NCBI RefSeq assembly: GCF_003202285.1
Contig: NZ_MASW01000001.1
Location: forward strand, 124,001 to 188,000
Source of the DNA: Prauserella muralis
GTDB lineage: Bacteria > Actinomycetota > Actinomycetes > Mycobacteriales > Pseudonocardiaceae
DNA: 64,000 nt
Reading direction: 5' to 3'
Both the position numbers and the translations under genes were made by a program. Numbering within the stretch: the stretch's first letter is position 1; each line of letters begins with the position of its first letter. Below the pieces are notes generated by a model. The model made no database searches and had not been told where the DNA came from. It was given only the letters and a program-made list of their open reading frames with translations. This document shows positions 1 through 8,228 of this stretch, in pieces.

Positions 1-1
1 G

Positions 2-376
2 GACATGGCGCGGGCGTCGCTGCTCGGCTACCTCGGCGACCACGTCCACTGTGTCCAGTGGCACACGCCGCGCATGATCACCGAGGAGCTGCAGTCGCCG
101 GGCATCACGGAGGTCTACGCGGAGCTGATGACGCACGGCGGCGCGAACACCTACTCGGTGACGCTGCCGGAGTCGCTCGGCCCGGTGCTGGTCGACAGCT
201 GCCGCGTGGCCCTCGGCAGGCAGCACGGCGCGACGATGCTCGCCGTGCGTGCCGACGGGCAGCTCATCGTCAACCCGGACTGGCAGTCGGAACTGCCACC
301 CGGCGCGGTCCTGTACTACATCAGCTCCCAGCCACTGAGCACCGAGCAGATCACCGCAGCCCTTCGCGCCGGCTGA
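2..376 (+). CDS. C-terminal end of a probable ion-channel / TrkA-C-like regulatory protein (5' partial)
   Basis: The reading frame is open from the window edge to a stop at 374-376, so only the last ~124 residues are present and the true start lies upstream. The visible part has the rhythm of the C-terminal ligand-binding domain of TrkA/RCK or CASTOR/POLLUX-type channel proteins: a stretch resembling 'YSVTLPESLG', then 'GATMLAVRADGQLIVNP', then 'LPPGAVLYYIS'. These recall the strand pattern in which such domains bind a regulatory ligand near the membrane pore. No membrane segment or Rossmann motif is visible because the N-terminal part is missing. The gene is convergent with the acyl-CoA synthetase and ends just before a palindromic element. 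The family assignment is tentative. Confidence 0.5.
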   Translation, partial: DMARASLLGYLGDHVHCVQWHTPRMITEELQSPGITEVYAELMTHGGANTYSVTLPESLGPVLVDSCRVALGRQHGATMLAVRADGQLIVNPDWQSELPPGAVLYYISSQPLSTEQITAALRAG

Positions 377-465
377 AAGCTCCCCAATGCGGCATTCGCT
401 CCACTGGATGGAGCGAATGCCGCATTAGCTCCACTGGATGGAACAAATGTGGCATTGGGGAGCTT
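377..465. repeat. Nested palindromic intergenic element (family A, copy 1)
   Basis: This fills the gap between two convergent genes. The outer arms AAGCTCCCCAATGC (377-390) and GCATTGGGGAGCTT (452-465) are perfect reverse complements. Inside is a second perfect 15-bp hairpin, arms 389-403 and 409-423, with a 5-nt loop. The 14-mer GCTCCACTGGATGG occurs twice, at 398-411 and 428-441. A related element with the same outer arm lies at 54517-54605, also between convergent genes. It could act as a bidirectional terminator, but it lacks a clear T-tract. Confidence 0.85.
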
Positions 466-469
466 GGGG

Positions 470-2122
470 CTAGGCGTGGCGCTGGGCTGCCGTGTCGCCG
501 AGGCCCAGCAGGTCGATGGACTTCTCGCGCATCTCCACCTTGCGGATCTTGCCGGTGACGGTCATGGGGAACTCGTCCACCACGTGCACGTAACGCGGGA
601 TCTTGTAGTGGGCGAGCTTGCCGGTGCAGAACTCCCTCAGCGACTCGGCCGTGAGCGGCTCGGCGCCCTCGCGCATCCGCACCCACACCATGAGCTCCTC
701 GCCGTACTTCGCGTCGGGCACGCCGACCACCTGGGCGTCGAGGATGTCGGGGTGAGTGTAGAGGAACTCCTCGATCTCCCTCGGGTAGATGTTCTCGCCG
801 CCGCGGATCACCATGTCCTTGATCCGCCCTGTGATGTTGACGTAGCCCTCGTCGTCCATCACCGCGAGGTCGCCCGTGTGCATCCAGCGGGCGGCGTCGA
901 TGGCCTCGGCCGTCTTGTCGGGCTGCTCCCAGTAGCCGAGCATCACCGAGTACCCACGCGTGCACAGCTCGCCCGGCGTGCCACGCGGCACGGTGAGCCC
1001 GGTCTCCGGGTCGACGACCTTGATCTCCAGGTGCGGGCCGACCCGGCCGACCGTCGACACGCGGCGCTCGATCGAGTCGTCGGCGCGGGTCTGCGTGGAC
1101 ACCGGCGAGGTCTCCGTCATGCCGTAGCAGATCGCCACCTCGCTCATGCCCATCCGCTCGATCACCTGCTTCATCACCTCGACCGGGCACGGCGAGCCCG
1201 CCATGATGCCCGTGCGCAGCGAGGAAAGGTCGAAGGAGCCGAAGGACGGCTCGGCCAGCTCGGCGATGAACATCGTCGGGACGCCGTACAGCGACGTGCA
1301 GCGCTCGGCCTGCACCGCCTCCAGCGTGGCCTTGGGTTCGAACGACGGCGCCGGGATCACCATGCACGCGCCGTGGCTCGTCGCCGCGAGGTTGCCCATG
1401 ACCATGCCGAAACAGTGGTAGAAGGGCACCGGGATGCAGATGCGGTCGGCCTCGGTGTAGCCGCACAGCTCACCGACGAAGAACCCGTTGTTGAGGATGT
1501 TGTGGTGCGACAGCGTCGCGCCCTTGGGAAAGCCCGTGGTGCCCGACGTGTACTGGATGTTGATCGGGTCGTCGGGGCTGAGCCCGATCTCGCGCAGCCT
1601 GCCCGCGTCGCCGCCGCGACCGCGCTCCAGCAGGCTCGTCCAGTCCTCGCCGCCGATCAGCACCACGTGCGCCAGCGCCTGGCAACGCGGGCGCACCTCG
1701 TCGATCATGCCCGCGTAGTCGGACGTCTTGAACTTCGGCGCCGCGATCAGCAGCGTGATCCCCGCCTGGTTGAGCACGTACTCCAGCTCGTGGGAGCGGT
1801 AGGCGGGGTTGATGTTGACCAGGACCGCGCCGATCTTCGCGGTCGCGTACTGCGTGAGCGTCCATTCCGGACAGTTGGGCGCCCAGATCCCGACCCGGTC
1901 GCCCTTGCCGATGCCGAGCTCCAGCAGGCCGAGCGCCAGCGCGTCCACCTCGGCCGCGAGTTCCCGGTACGTCCAGCGCAGGCCCCGGCCGTGGTCGACG
2001 AGGGCGTCCCGGTCGCCGAACGCAGCGACCGTGCGATCGAAGTTGTCACCGATCGTGTCCCCGAGCAGCGGGGTGTGCGAGATGCCGGACGAGTAGCTGG
2101 GAACAGCGGGCGTCGCTGCCAT
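470..2122 (-). CDS. AMP-forming acyl-CoA synthetase (fatty-acid CoA ligase, FadD type)
   Basis: This 550-residue ANL-superfamily enzyme would activate a carboxylic acid with ATP and transfer it to CoA, in the cytoplasm. The P-loop '[11 protein letters not shown]' lies near residue 190. 'YGMTETSP' and the '[12 protein letters not shown]' motif follow, then the hinge and C-terminal lid '[22 protein letters not shown]', with the catalytic lysine region 'TVTGKIRK' near the end. The ATG at 2122 is chosen because GAGGAG sits 8 nt upstream; the open frame runs further 5' but with non-conserved sequence. Length matches medium/long-chain FadD proteins of actinobacteria. Chain-length preference cannot be read from the sequence. 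It stands alone, convergent with the upstream gene. Confidence 0.93.
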   Translation of the reverse strand: MAATPAVPSYSSGISHTPLLGDTIGDNFDRTVAAFGDRDALVDHGRGLRWTYRELAAEVDALALGLLELGIGKGDRVGIWAPNCPEWTLTQYATAKIGAVLVNINPAYRSHELEYVLNQAGITLLIAAPKFKTSDYAGMIDEVRPRCQALAHVVLIGGEDWTSLLERGRGGDAGRLREIGLSPDDPINIQYTSGTTGFPKGATLSHHNILNNGFFVGELCGYTEADRICIPVPFYHCFGMVMGNLAATSHGACMVIPAPSFEPKATLEAVQAERCTSLYGVPTMFIAELAEPSFGSFDLSSLRTGIMAGSPCPVEVMKQVIERMGMSEVAICYGMTETSPVSTQTRADDSIERRVSTVGRVGPHLEIKVVDPETGLTVPRGTPGELCTRGYSVMLGYWEQPDKTAEAIDAARWMHTGDLAVMDDEGYVNITGRIKDMVIRGGENIYPREIEEFLYTHPDILDAQVVGVPDAKYGEELMVWVRMREGAEPLTAESLREFCTGKLAHYKIPRYVHVVDEFPMTVTGKIRKVEMREKSIDLLGLGDTAAQRHA

Positions 2123-2325
2123 GTGGGCCCTCCTCGGCGTCGGCGGTGACGGCTCACCCGAGTCTAGAAACGCCGTCCACCCGCCGACATCTGCACATGG
2201 AGGGGGCAGGCCCCTCGCGAGCACCACGAACGCGCGGCGGTGACCCGATCGGGTGATAGGTTGACCCAGCGCGCCAGGTGCCGCCCAGGCGTGGCCGCTC
2301 ACCGACGGAAAGGCCGACGACGACC

Positions 2326-2820
2326 ATGCGCTCCTGGCCGGGCAGGCGAACACGGTGGATCTCACTCGCGATCCTGGCGGCCGTCGTGCCCGCGACCGCC
2401 CTGGCGATCACCCTGCTGCCCGCGGCCGAGGCGCCGCCGGAGGGACCCGAGCCCGCCGCTCCCACGGTGTCCAGCGCCTCGTCGTCCCGGCCCGCCACGA
2501 CGTCGCGCCCGAAACCCCGGGCCACGACCACACCGCCGCCCAGCGCGCCTCCGGAGGTCCGTTCCACGGAGCAGGCCGCCGTTGCCGGACCGGCCGCGCC
2601 CGCGGGCGGCTCGGACGGCGGGCCCGGCGGGGACTGGCGTGCCGACCACGTCGACAGCATCGCGATGGTCCCGCAGCCGAGGCCTCCCGCCACGCCGTAC
2701 ATCGCGCCCGGCGTCGAGGCCGACATCTCCGAGGCGGACAACGATCCCGGCATCGATCTCGGCACGCTGGCGCCGGAACCGGAGGCCCCGTACACGCCCT
2801 CGGCGGTGCGGGGCCCGTAG
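2326..2820 (+). CDS. Hypothetical membrane-anchored or secreted Pro/Ala-rich protein
   Basis: The 164-residue product has a basic N-terminus ([11 protein letters not shown]), one hydrophobic segment around residues 12-32 ([19 protein letters not shown]), and a low-complexity Pro/Ser/Thr/Ala-rich extracytoplasmic remainder. The segment could be a signal anchor or an uncleaved signal peptide; no lipobox is visible. The ATG at 2326 follows a GGAAAGG 13 to 7 nt earlier; an in-frame GTG at 2278 is the alternative. No recognised domain is present, and the acidic C-terminus contains no catalytic motif. The gene is divergent from the acyl-CoA synthetase and 48 nt upstream of the PhzF gene, so the two might be cotranscribed. 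Confidence 0.62.
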   Translation: MRSWPGRRTRWISLAILAAVVPATALAITLLPAAEAPPEGPEPAAPTVSSASSSRPATTSRPKPRATTTPPPSAPPEVRSTEQAAVAGPAAPAGGSDGGPGGDWRADHVDSIAMVPQPRPPATPYIAPGVEADISEADNDPGIDLGTLAPEPEAPYTPSAVRGP

Positions 2821-2868
2821 CTGCGCCGGCACACGCGCACAGGGCTGCGAAGCCAGTAGGCTCGGCCC

Positions 2869-3627
2869 GTGAGGCTGTTCGTCGTCGACGCGTTCACCGA
2901 TTCGGCCTTCCGGGGCAATCCCGCGGGTGTCGTGCTGCTCGACACCCCGGCGGAGGCGGCGTGGATGCAGGCCGTGGCCGCCGAGCTCAGGCATTCCGAA
3001 ACGGCGTTCGTGGTGACGGCCGAGGAGCCGAAACCGCTGCGCTGGTTCACTCCGGAGACCGAGGTGGACCTGTGCGGCCACGCGACGCTCGCCGCCGCCC
3101 ACGTACTGGGCGGCGAGCAGGCGTTCGGCACGCGTTCGGGGGTGCTGCACTGCCGGGCCGAGGACGGCCGGGTCGCGATGGACTTCCCCGCCGACCCGCC
3201 CACGCCCGTGGCCGAGGACGTGGCCGCCGCGCTGCCGGGTGCCACGGTCGAGCATGTGTTGCGCGGCGGAACGGACCTGCTCGCCGTGCTGCGGGACGGC
3301 GGCGAGGTCCGCGCCCTGCGCCCCGACCTCGACGCCGTCGCCGGGCTCGGCGCGCGCTGCCTGATCGTCACCGCACCCGGCGACCGGGCCGGGATCGACG
3401 TGGTCAGCCGCGTGTTCGCGCCCGCGGTGGGCATCCCCGAGGACCCGGTGACCGGCTCGGCACACTGCACGCTGGCCCCCTACTGGGCGCGCAGGCTCGG
3501 CCGCGACGCACTGACCGCCGAACAGGCCTCGGCCAGGGGTGGCATCGTGCACCTGCGGCTGGACGGCGAGCGCGTCACCCTCTCCGGCGGCGCGGTGACC
3601 GTCGTGGACGGCACACTGCGCGTCTGA
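2869..3627 (+). CDS. PhzF-family isomerase-like protein
   Basis: This 252-residue protein belongs to the PhzF/diaminopimelate-epimerase fold family, which carries out proton-transfer isomerisations. Hallmarks are 'FRGNPAGVV' near the N-terminus, the general acid/base glutamate in 'HSETAFV' (Glu44), the 'TPETEVDLCGHATLAAA' block, and 'EDPVTGSAHC' near residue 200. No other phenazine gene is nearby, so phenazine synthesis is not implied; stand-alone PhzF proteins are common and mostly of unknown substrate. The GTG start at 2869 gives the canonical N-terminus. The product is expected in the cytoplasm. Confidence 0.9.
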   Translation: MRLFVVDAFTDSAFRGNPAGVVLLDTPAEAAWMQAVAAELRHSETAFVVTAEEPKPLRWFTPETEVDLCGHATLAAAHVLGGEQAFGTRSGVLHCRAEDGRVAMDFPADPPTPVAEDVAAALPGATVEHVLRGGTDLLAVLRDGGEVRALRPDLDAVAGLGARCLIVTAPGDRAGIDVVSRVFAPAVGIPEDPVTGSAHCTLAPYWARRLGRDALTAEQASARGGIVHLRLDGERVTLSGGAVTVVDGTLRV

Positions 3628-3644
3628 GCCGGGACAATGGAGCC

Positions 3645-4040
3645 ATGAGACCGCTGCTGAACGTCCTCTGGCTGGTGCTGTCGGGTTTCTGGCTGGCGCT
3701 CGGCTACCTGCTCGCGGGGATCGTCTGCTGCATCCTGATCATCACGATCCCGTTCGGCATCGCCTCGTTCCGCATCGCGAACTACGCGCTGTGGCCGTTC
3801 GGGCGCACGCTCACCGACCGGCGCGACGCCGGGGCGCCCTCGCTGGTCGGCAACGTCCTGTGGATCGTCTTCGCGGGCTGGTGGCTCGCGCTCGCGCATC
3901 TCGTGACGGGTGCGCTGCTGTGCATCACGATCATCGGCATCCCGCTGGGTCTCGGGAACTTCAAGCTGGTGCCGGTGGCGCTGGTGCCGCTCGGCCGCGA
4001 GATCGTGCCCGTGCCCGACCACCAGCGCAGCGACATCTGA
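3645..4040 (+). CDS. YccF-family (DUF307) small inner-membrane protein
   Basis: The 131-residue product carries two copies of a YccF-type unit: 'LNVLWLVLSGFWLALGYL' and 'GNVLWIVFAGWWLALAHL', each followed by a hydrophobic Ile/Leu stretch and a '(I/V)PFGIASF' or 'IPLGLGNF' motif. That predicts about four membrane segments. The function of the family is not established. The ATG is preceded by 'gacaatggagcc', a reasonable GGAG site. In M. tuberculosis a gene of this kind (Rv0870c) lies beside moaA2, as remembered; here it lies 6 kb from moaA. It starts 17 nt after the PhzF stop and ends at a stem-loop facing a convergent gene. Confidence 0.9.
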   Translation: MRPLLNVLWLVLSGFWLALGYLLAGIVCCILIITIPFGIASFRIANYALWPFGRTLTDRRDAGAPSLVGNVLWIVFAGWWLALAHLVTGALLCITIIGIPLGLGNFKLVPVALVPLGREIVPVPDHQRSDI

Positions 4041-4051
4041 CCACGCGCCGC

Positions 4052-4103
4052 GCCCAAGGTCACCGTGGGCACCTGGGGTGTACCCACGGTGACCTTGGGC
4101 TCG
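4052..4103. repeat. Stem-loop intergenic element (family B, copy 1), possible bidirectional terminator
   Basis: Perfect 18-bp inverted arms lie at 4052-4069 and 4083-4100, with GCCCAAGGTCACCGTGGG as the left arm, around a 13-nt loop, exactly between two convergent genes. A related sequence with the same loop core GGTGTACCCA occurs at 35799-35850; by hand count 42 of 52 positions agree. The stem would form on either transcript. There is no poly-T run, as is common for actinobacterial terminators. Confidence 0.85.
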
Positions 4104-4112
4104 CCGGCGGGG

Positions 4113-4508
4113 CTAGGCGTGGGCGGCCCTGGCCTCGTCGTAGGCCTGCCTGGCTGCCAGGACGTCCGGCAGCCGTGCCTCGACGAACTCGATGAGGTCG
4201 GCGAGCTTGTCGGCGGTCTCCTCGCCGAGCGGGGTGAGGCTGTACTCGACCTTCGGCGGAATCGTCGGCTCCGCCCTGCGGTGCACGAACCCGTCGCGTT
4301 CCAGCGTCTGCAACGTCTGCGCCAGCATCTTCTCGCTGACGCCGTCGACCCGGCGGCGCAGGGCGTTGAACCGGAACGTGCCCTCACGCAGGGCGGCGAG
4401 CGCGAGGATGGCCCAGCGCCCGGCCACGTGCTCCAGCACAGGACGCGAGGCGCAGTCACGGGCGAACACGTCCGGAACCAGCTGGTCGAGCTCATCCATA
4501 CCCCTCAC
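4113..4508 (-). CDS. HxlR-family winged-helix transcriptional regulator
   Basis: This 131-residue protein has a typical HxlR domain: 'CASRPVLEHVAGRWAILALAALREGTFRFNALRR' leading to 'GVSEKMLAQTLQTLERDGFVHR', then the wing and the 'YSLTPLGEE' motif. A cysteine (DCASRP) precedes the first helix; several family members sense thiol-reactive or electrophilic compounds through such a residue. The GTG at 4508 follows GAGG by 4 nt; ATG at 4499 is the alternative. It is divergent from a QorB-like oxidoreductase, the same pairing as ytfH/ytfG (qorB) of E. coli. It probably represses the neighbour and itself through the palindrome at 4541-4580. Confidence 0.92.
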   Translation of the reverse strand: MRGMDELDQLVPDVFARDCASRPVLEHVAGRWAILALAALREGTFRFNALRRRVDGVSEKMLAQTLQTLERDGFVHRRAEPTIPPKVEYSLTPLGEETADKLADLIEFVEARLPDVLAARQAYDEARAAHA

Positions 4509-4540
4509 GGTACCTCGCGCACAGCACCGTGCGGTGTGAC

Positions 4541-4580
4541 TGTACTAACTCCTGGTTGGCACTTTCGAAAAGTTAGTACA
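4541..4580. promoter_or_regulatory. Candidate operator: perfect 10-bp inverted repeat in a divergent promoter region
   Basis: TGTACTAACT (4541-4550) and AGTTAGTACA (4571-4580) are perfect reverse complements separated by 20 nt, between the HxlR gene and the oxidoreductase. The centre-to-centre distance of 30 nt is about three helical turns. HxlR regulators bind such symmetric sites with GTAC-type cores, so this is the likely operator for both genes. Confidence 0.7.
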
Positions 4581-4621
4581 GGATCCAAGGGTAGTTTCCG
4601 ACCGCGAAGGAGTGAACGAAC

Positions 4622-5470
4622 ATGATCGTCGTAACGGGTGCGAACGGCGGGCTCGGCAGGCTCGTCGTCGAGGGGCTGAAGAGCGTGCTGCCCGCGGACC
4701 GGATCGTGGCCGCCGTGCGCACCCCGGAGAAGGCCGCCGACCTGGGCGTGCCGGTCCGGGAGGCCGACTACGACCGGCCGGAGACGCTGGCGGCCGCGTT
4801 CGCCGGCGCCGAGAAGGTGCTGCTGATCTCGGGCAGCGAGGTGGGCAGGCGCGTGCCCCAGCACACGGCCGCGATCCAGGCCGCCGCACAGGCCGGGGCC
4901 CGGCACCTGGTGTACACGAGCGCACCGAAGGCCGACACGACCTCGCTCGTCCTCGCGCCCGAGCACAAGACCACCGAGGAGGCCATCCGCGCCTCCGGGC
5001 TGCCGTTCACGATCCTGCGCAACAACTGGTACACCGAGAACTACGCGCAGGGCATCGCCCAGGCCGCGCAGACCGGCAGCTACGTCGGCAGCGCCGGCGA
5101 CGGCCGGGTCGCGAGCGCCACCAGGGCCGACTACGCCGCGGGCGCGGTGGCCGTGCTCACCGGCGAGGGTCACGAGGGCAGGACCTACGAGCTGTCCGGC
5201 GACGTGGCCTGGAGCTACGCCGACCTGGCCGCCGAGATCTCCGCCGCCACCGGCACGGAGGTCCGCTACCGCGACGTGAGCCCGGAGGAGCACAAGGCCA
5301 TCCTCGACGCCGCGGGGCTGCCGGAGCAGGCCGTCGAGACCATCGTCGCGCTGGACCGCAACACCGCCGAGGGTACGCTCGCCGGGACGACCGGCGAGCT
5401 GCGGGACCTCATCGGCCGCCCGACCACCCCGCTCGGCGACACGGTCCGCACCGTCGTCAAGGACGCCTGA
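4622..5470 (+). CDS. NAD(P)H-binding NmrA-like oxidoreductase, QorB (quinone oxidoreductase 2) type
   Basis: The 282-residue product has an atypical-SDR Rossmann fold opening with 'VVTGANGGLGR' (residues 3-13) for NAD(P)H. The block 'GARHLVYTSAPKADTT' and the motif 'PFTILRNNWYTENY' are characteristic of E. coli QorB/YtfG relatives, which reduce quinones with NADPH. AAGGAG lies 9 nt before the ATG. It is transcribed away from the HxlR regulator, whose probable operator lies 42 nt upstream. The pairing suggests a quinone- or electrophile-induced detoxification unit; the substrate is inferred from the family only. Confidence 0.9.
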   Translation: MIVVTGANGGLGRLVVEGLKSVLPADRIVAAVRTPEKAADLGVPVREADYDRPETLAAAFAGAEKVLLISGSEVGRRVPQHTAAIQAAAQAGARHLVYTSAPKADTTSLVLAPEHKTTEEAIRASGLPFTILRNNWYTENYAQGIAQAAQTGSYVGSAGDGRVASATRADYAAGAVAVLTGEGHEGRTYELSGDVAWSYADLAAEISAATGTEVRYRDVSPEEHKAILDAAGLPEQAVETIVALDRNTAEGTLAGTTGELRDLIGRPTTPLGDTVRTVVKDA

Positions 5471-5476
5471 GCGCGG

Positions 5477-6280
5477 TCAGTCCTCGGGCTCCCAGGGCAG
5501 CGGGACCACCAGGCAGGGGCCACCGACGAAGAGACCGCCGTCGATGCCGAGCGCCTTGCCGCCCGCGTAGAGGTACGGCGCCTCGATCTGCGAAGGCTGG
5601 ATGCCCAGCTGATCGGCGATGACGCTGTGCCCGTGCACCACGCACTCGCCACCGAGGTGCTCCAGCAGGATGTCGGCCGCGGCCTGCCCGTGCGGGCCCC
5701 GGAACGCATACCGCGTGGTCATCCGGCGCCACACGTCCCACCACTGCTCAAGGTCGTGGCCCTCGAGCACCTCGCGCACGGCGGTGTTGATCTCCTCGAC
5801 CGTCTCGCCCCACTCGAGATACTCGAGGGTGTCCGAATGCAGCAACAGGTGATCGGCGGCGACGGCGGCCACCGGCCGTGACGTCAGCCACTCGACGTGC
5901 TCGTCGGTGAGGTCGTCCTGGTCGGCGAGCTGCCCGCCGTTGATCTCCCAGCTGCGCGCGAAGCTGCGCGGACCGAAGTCCGACGGCACCGGAGTGTCGC
6001 CGAAGTGGTACATGCCCAGTAGCAGGATCTCGTGGTTGCCGAGCAGGCTCTCCACGGCGCCGCCGTCCTCCGGTGCCTGCCGTTGCAGCTTGCGGACGAG
6101 GTCGATGGCGGCCACGCCCTGCGGTCCGCGGTCCACGAAGTCGCCGAGGAACCACAGGTGTGCCGAGCCGCCCGACCAGTCGTCGGCGGCGTCGACAAGG
6201 CCGTGCTCACGCAGAGCCTCGGCCAGCTCGTCGCGGTGACCGTGCACGTCACCGACGACGAACGTAGGGTCCTCCTTCAC
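5477..6280 (-). CDS. Calcineurin-like metallophosphoesterase (Ser/Thr phosphatase or Ap4A-hydrolase type)
   Basis: The 267-residue enzyme carries all dinuclear-metal motifs of the PPP-like phosphoesterases: 'GDVHGH' (10-15), 'GDFVDRG' (46-52), 'GNHE' (81-84), a later 'LLLHSD' and 'VVHGHS'. Substrates in this family range from phosphoproteins to dinucleoside polyphosphates and cannot be told apart by sequence here. The GTG at 6280 puts the first motif close to the N-terminus, as usual; the Shine-Dalgarno is weak. The frame continues open upstream through the HAD gene region, but that part is antisense-like sequence and not a fusion. The gene is convergent with the QorB gene at a 6-nt gap. Confidence 0.9.
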   Translation of the reverse strand: MKEDPTFVVGDVHGHRDELAEALREHGLVDAADDWSGGSAHLWFLGDFVDRGPQGVAAIDLVRKLQRQAPEDGGAVESLLGNHEILLLGMYHFGDTPVPSDFGPRSFARSWEINGGQLADQDDLTDEHVEWLTSRPVAAVAADHLLLHSDTLEYLEWGETVEEINTAVREVLEGHDLEQWWDVWRRMTTRYAFRGPHGQAAADILLEHLGGECVVHGHSVIADQLGIQPSQIEAPYLYAGGKALGIDGGLFVGGPCLVVPLPWEPED

Positions 6281-6318
6281 CCCTGCGACGATAGGCCCCG
6301 CGCCGGGCGCGCCCGTGA

Positions 6319-7116
6319 TCAGGCCGCCCCGAACGGGTCCTTCGTGCGCCCCACGAGGTCGGCGATGGAGTCCACCACCAGGGTCGGCCGGAACGGGTAG
6401 CGCTCGGCGGACTCCCGGGTGGAGATGCCGGACAGGACCAGGACCGTCTGCAGCCCCGCCTCGATCCCCGAGTGCACGTCGGTGTCCATCCGGTCGCCGA
6501 TCATCAGCGTGTGCTCGGAATGCGCACCCAGCGCCCGCAGCGCCGAGCGCATCATCAGCGGGTTCGGCTTGCCCACGTAGTACGGCGAGCGCCCGGTGGC
6601 GCGCTCGATCAGCGCGGCGATCGACCCGGTGGCGGGCAGCACGCCCTCCCTGCTCGGACCGGTGGGGTCGGGGTTGGTGGCGATGAACCGCGCGCCTGCC
6701 TCGATCAGCCGGATCGCCCTCGTGATGGCGGTGAAGCTGTAGGTGCGGGTCTCGCCGAGCACGACGTAGTCCGGGTCGGTGTCGGTGAGCACGTAGCCCG
6801 CCTCGTGCAACGCGGTGGTCAGCCCGGCCTCGCCGATGACGAACGCCGAGCCGCCCGGCCGCTGGTCGTGCAGGAACTTCGCGGTGGCCAGCGCCGACGT
6901 CCAGATCGACTCCTCGGGCACGTCGAGGCCGGTGCGCAGCAGCCGTGCCCGCAGGTCGCGGGGCGTGTAGATCGAGTTGTTGGTCAGCACGAGGAAGCGG
7001 GCGCCGTTCGCACGCAACTCGGCAAGGAACTCGTCCGCGCCGGGTATGAGGTGCTGCTCGTGCACCAGCACACCGTCCATGTCGGTCAGGTAGTTCCACC
7101 GCTGGTCATCGCTCAT
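6319..7116 (-). CDS. HAD-superfamily IIA hydrolase (NagD-like phosphatase)
   Basis: This 265-residue protein has HAD motif I 'DMDGVL' (Asp12 nucleophile, Asp14), motif II 'LVLTNNS' around residue 45, the large C2 cap, a lysine in 'VGKPNPLM', and motif IV 'IGDRMDTD'. NagD-type enzymes dephosphorylate sugar phosphates and nucleotides. ATG at 7116 is favoured because GAGG lies 3 nt upstream; a GTG at 7125 is also in frame. The preceding gene modC ends 5 nt upstream, so HAD and phosphoesterase genes may be read through from the mod operon. A physiological link to molybdate is not evident. Confidence 0.92.
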   Translation of the reverse strand: MSDDQRWNYLTDMDGVLVHEQHLIPGADEFLAELRANGARFLVLTNNSIYTPRDLRARLLRTGLDVPEESIWTSALATAKFLHDQRPGGSAFVIGEAGLTTALHEAGYVLTDTDPDYVVLGETRTYSFTAITRAIRLIEAGARFIATNPDPTGPSREGVLPATGSIAALIERATGRSPYYVGKPNPLMMRSALRALGAHSEHTLMIGDRMDTDVHSGIEAGLQTVLVLSGISTRESAERYPFRPTLVVDSIADLVGRTKDPFGAA

Positions 7117-7121
7117 GGTCC

Positions 7122-8228
7122 TCACCCTATTTCGTCACCGACCGGATGGATGGCCACCGCGGCGGCCTTGACCGACAGCCACACCGGCGTGCCCGGCTCC
7201 AGCGCCAGCTCGGCCACCGCGGCGGGGGTCAGGTCGGCGGCCACCCCGTCGGCCCAGTCGTCACCGTCCTCGGTGCGCAGCCGCACCACGGGTCCGTGCG
7301 GCTCCAGCGCCGCGACCACACCCGTCGCCGAGTTGCGCGGGCTGCCAGCGGGTGCGGCGTCCCCCGGGTACACCGCCACCGAACCGGGGGAGAACACGGC
7401 GACGGCGGGCCCGCCGTCGACCACGTCGGGCGCGGGAACGCCGCTGACCACCCCGCCCGAGGCCGTCCGCAGCGCGCCGCCCTCGGCCGTGCCCGTGACC
7501 AGGTTGAGCCCGGCGATGCGAGCGGTGAACGCGGTGCGGGGCGCGGCGAGCACGTCCCTGGTGACGCCGCGCTCGACGATCCCGCCGTCGGCGAGGACCA
7601 CGACGTGGTCGGCGAGGGCCAGCGCGTCGAGCGGGTCGTGGGTGACCAGCACGGTCGCCCTCGCCGAACGGGCACCGGCGGCTCGCAGCACCCTGCGCAG
7701 CAGGCCCCGGATGGCGGGTGCGGCGTCGACGTCCAGCGCGGCGAGCGGCTCGTCGAGCAACAGCAGCTCCGGTTCGCCCGCGAGCGCGCGGGCCAGTGCC
7801 ACGCGTTGCGCCTGGCCACCGGAGAGCTGCGCGGGCCTGCGCTCGGCGAACTCGGCGGCATCCACTTCGGACAGCCAGTGCCGGGCAAGCTCGCGCGAGC
7901 GGCTCCGCGACGTGCCACGTGAGCGCGGCGCGAACGCCACGTTGTCCAGCACGGACAGGTGCGGAAACAGCAGCGGGTCCTGGGCAAGCAGGCCGACACC
8001 GCGCCGGTGCGGCGGGACGTCGACCCGGGGTGTGCGAGTGAGTGCGCGCCCACCGAGCGTCACGGCCCCCCGGTCCGGCCGCAGCAGGCCGGCCAGGCAG
8101 CCGAGCACGGTGGACTTGCCGGAGCCGTTGGGCCCCAGCAGCGCCAGCACCGTCCCCGCGGGCACGTCGAAGGTCGTGGACAGGGCGAACTCGCCCCGGC
8201 TCAGCTCCAGCTCGGCACGCAGGGTCAC
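7122..8228 (-). CDS. modC: Molybdate ABC transporter ATP-binding protein
   Basis: The 368-residue ATPase has Walker A 'GPNGSGKST' at about 32-40, the signature '[15 protein letters not shown]', Walker B '[12 protein letters not shown]', and the H-loop 'VLVTHD'. The last ~100 residues form a TOBE-like region, '[18 protein letters not shown]' to '[14 protein letters not shown]', typical of ModC, where it binds oxyanion. The GTG at 8228 overlaps the modB stop by 4 nt (GTGA), indicating translational coupling. It completes a modA-modB-modC unit that imports molybdate for the molybdenum cofactor genes downstream and elsewhere in the window. Confidence 0.95.
   Translation of the reverse strand: MTLRAELELSRGEFALSTTFDVPAGTVLALLGPNGSGKSTVLGCLAGLLRPDRGAVTLGGRALTRTPRVDVPPHRRGVGLLAQDPLLFPHLSVLDNVAFAPRSRGTSRSRSRELARHWLSEVDAAEFAERRPAQLSGGQAQRVALARALAGEPELLLLDEPLAALDVDAAPAIRGLLRRVLRAAGARSARATVLVTHDPLDALALADHVVVLADGGIVERGVTRDVLAAPRTAFTARIAGLNLVTGTAEGGALRTASGGVVSGVPAPDVVDGGPAVAVFSPGSVAVYPGDAAPAGSPRNSATGVVAALEPHGPVVRLRTEDGDDWADGVAADLTPAAVAELALEPGTPVWLSVKAAAVAIHPVGDEIG

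Noticed and set aside
5477-7099. Apparent fusion of an N-terminal extension with the metallophosphoesterase
   Set aside because: The extension is the wrong-frame reading of the HAD hydrolase gene. Both genes have complete, separate domain sets and their own starts.
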